Origin: Parvibaculum sp.
GTDB lineage: Bacteria > Pseudomonadota > Alphaproteobacteria > Parvibaculales > Parvibaculaceae
Length of the DNA: 64,000 nucleotides
Assembly: GCA_017642695.1 (NCBI GenBank)
Contig: JAEPQD010000002.1
Location: 124,001-188,000, forward strand
Direction: 5' to 3'
Shown: positions 63,621 to 64,000 of the stretch, piece after piece
Layout: every line of letters starts with the position of its first letter
How positions within the stretch are numbered: position 1 is the stretch's first letter
Notes under the pieces: model-generated
Told to the model about the DNA's origin: nothing
Seen by the model: the letters and a program-made list of their open reading frames with translations, nothing else
Database searches by the model: none
Program-made: the position numbers and the translations under genes

Positions 63621-63632
63621 GGTTCCTGTAAG
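63616..63632 (+). promoter_or_regulatory. PmrA-box-like direct repeat before the eptA-like gene
   Basis: CGTAAG (63616-63621) and TGTAAG (63627-63632) are separated by 5 bases, an 11-bp direct repeat like the PmrA box CTTAAG-N5-CTTAAG. The first copy overlaps the kinase stop codon and the second ends 75 bp before the eptA-like ATG. Confidence 0.45.
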
Positions 63633-63707
63633 CGAGGGGCGCTCAATTCCGGAAGTCTGGGAGCCTGAGAGGGTTCCGGCGGCATGTGCAGCCATCCGGG
63701 AATTCGA

Positions 63708-64000
63708 ATGCGTCTTTCAAGCCTGACCATGGCTCTTCTGCAGCGGCTCGCCGCGTTGCGGCTTCCCGCCGTTCATCCGCTTCTCCTCGCGCTTGGCGTT
63801 TCCTGCCTCTTCGTCCTCTTCTACAACGGCCAGCTCTGGTCGGCGGTCCTCGGCTGGTGGCCGGGCCGTTCGTTCCGGGATATCGCCTTCCTCGCGTCGA
63901 TCGGGCTCTTTCTTGCCATCGCCTTCAATCTCGTGCTTCAGCCTTTCGCGTTCCCGCGTGTGCTGAAGCCGGTCCTCGTCTGTCTCATTCTGGCGGCTGC
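63708..64000 (+). CDS. eptA: Phosphoethanolamine transferase (EptA-like), 3' partial
   Basis: The first roughly 97 residues are visible before the window ends. They form an N-terminal membrane domain with at least two helices (LLLALGVSCLFVLFYNGQLW and IAFLASIGLFLAIAFNLVL), matching the DUF1705-type start of EptA/PmrC proteins. These enzymes move phosphoethanolamine from phosphatidylethanolamine to lipid A and confer polymyxin resistance. The catalytic sulfatase-fold domain would lie outside the window, so the call rests on this part and the PmrAB-like neighbours. Confidence 0.75.
   Translation, partial: MRLSSLTMALLQRLAALRLPAVHPLLLALGVSCLFVLFYNGQLWSAVLGWWPGRSFRDIAFLASIGLFLAIAFNLVLQPFAFPRVLKPVLVCLILAA

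Overview
The window is chromosomal DNA from a G+C-rich alphaproteobacterium. Rhizobiales/Parvibaculum-like bacteria fit best: there is a CYP153-type alkane P450, an Anbu proteasome operon, AzlCD, a plcP-agt lipid-remodelling pair with a Pho box, and a ROSE-type RNA thermometer before an Hsp20 gene. The species is an inference. No rRNA, tRNA, CRISPR array, insertion sequence or integrase was recognised. Coding density is high and about 51 genes are supported; the first and last are cut by the window edges.

Layout: 1-3521 is the Anbu cluster (circularly permuted ATP-grasp, alpha-E, transglutaminase, Anbu peptidase), followed by a phage-fibre-like orphan (3608-4927). 4971-9247 (minus) holds a SnoaL-like protein, a FadB-type beta-oxidation enzyme and a sulfatase. 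9346-12774 holds a TetR regulator, a CYP153 and a Rieske oxygenase whose promoter carries a perfect 32-bp palindrome. 12749-16538 (minus) is a three-gene envelope operon of unknown role. 16690-18273 encodes an unusual regulator: a catalytically degenerate alpha/beta-hydrolase joined to a LuxR-type DNA-binding domain, with a 16-bp palindrome upstream. 18450-20839 is a MoxR/CoxE-VWA pair. 21104-25318 is an O-acetylation cluster (two SGNH proteins, an MBOAT, a small membrane protein). 25322-26361 is azlCD and 26465-32584 is gltBD, both on the minus strand. 

33204-41182 carries a glyoxalase-fold protein, a threonine aldolase-like enzyme, an Hpt protein facing a hybrid histidine kinase, and an acyl-CoA synthetase/GNAT fusion. 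41243-41707 is hsp20 with a predicted RpoH promoter and RNA thermometer. 41903-46593 is a complete five-gene Liv-type ABC transporter. 46728-53981 is mixed metabolism: carboxyltransferase, SCP2-like protein, hydrolase, inositol-phosphatase family enzyme, amidohydrolase, typA. 54127-59143 contains small regulators and enzymes.

59145-64000 is a coherent membrane-lipid region. plcP and agt (minus) probably replace phospholipids by glycolipids during phosphate starvation, and three tandem Pho-box half-sites point at them. The divergent operon encodes a PmrAB-like two-component system followed by an eptA-like phosphoethanolamine transferase with a PmrA-box-like repeat. The strongest leads for new biology are the pseudohydrolase-LuxR regulator, the palindrome-controlled Rieske gene and the phosphate/lipid A module.
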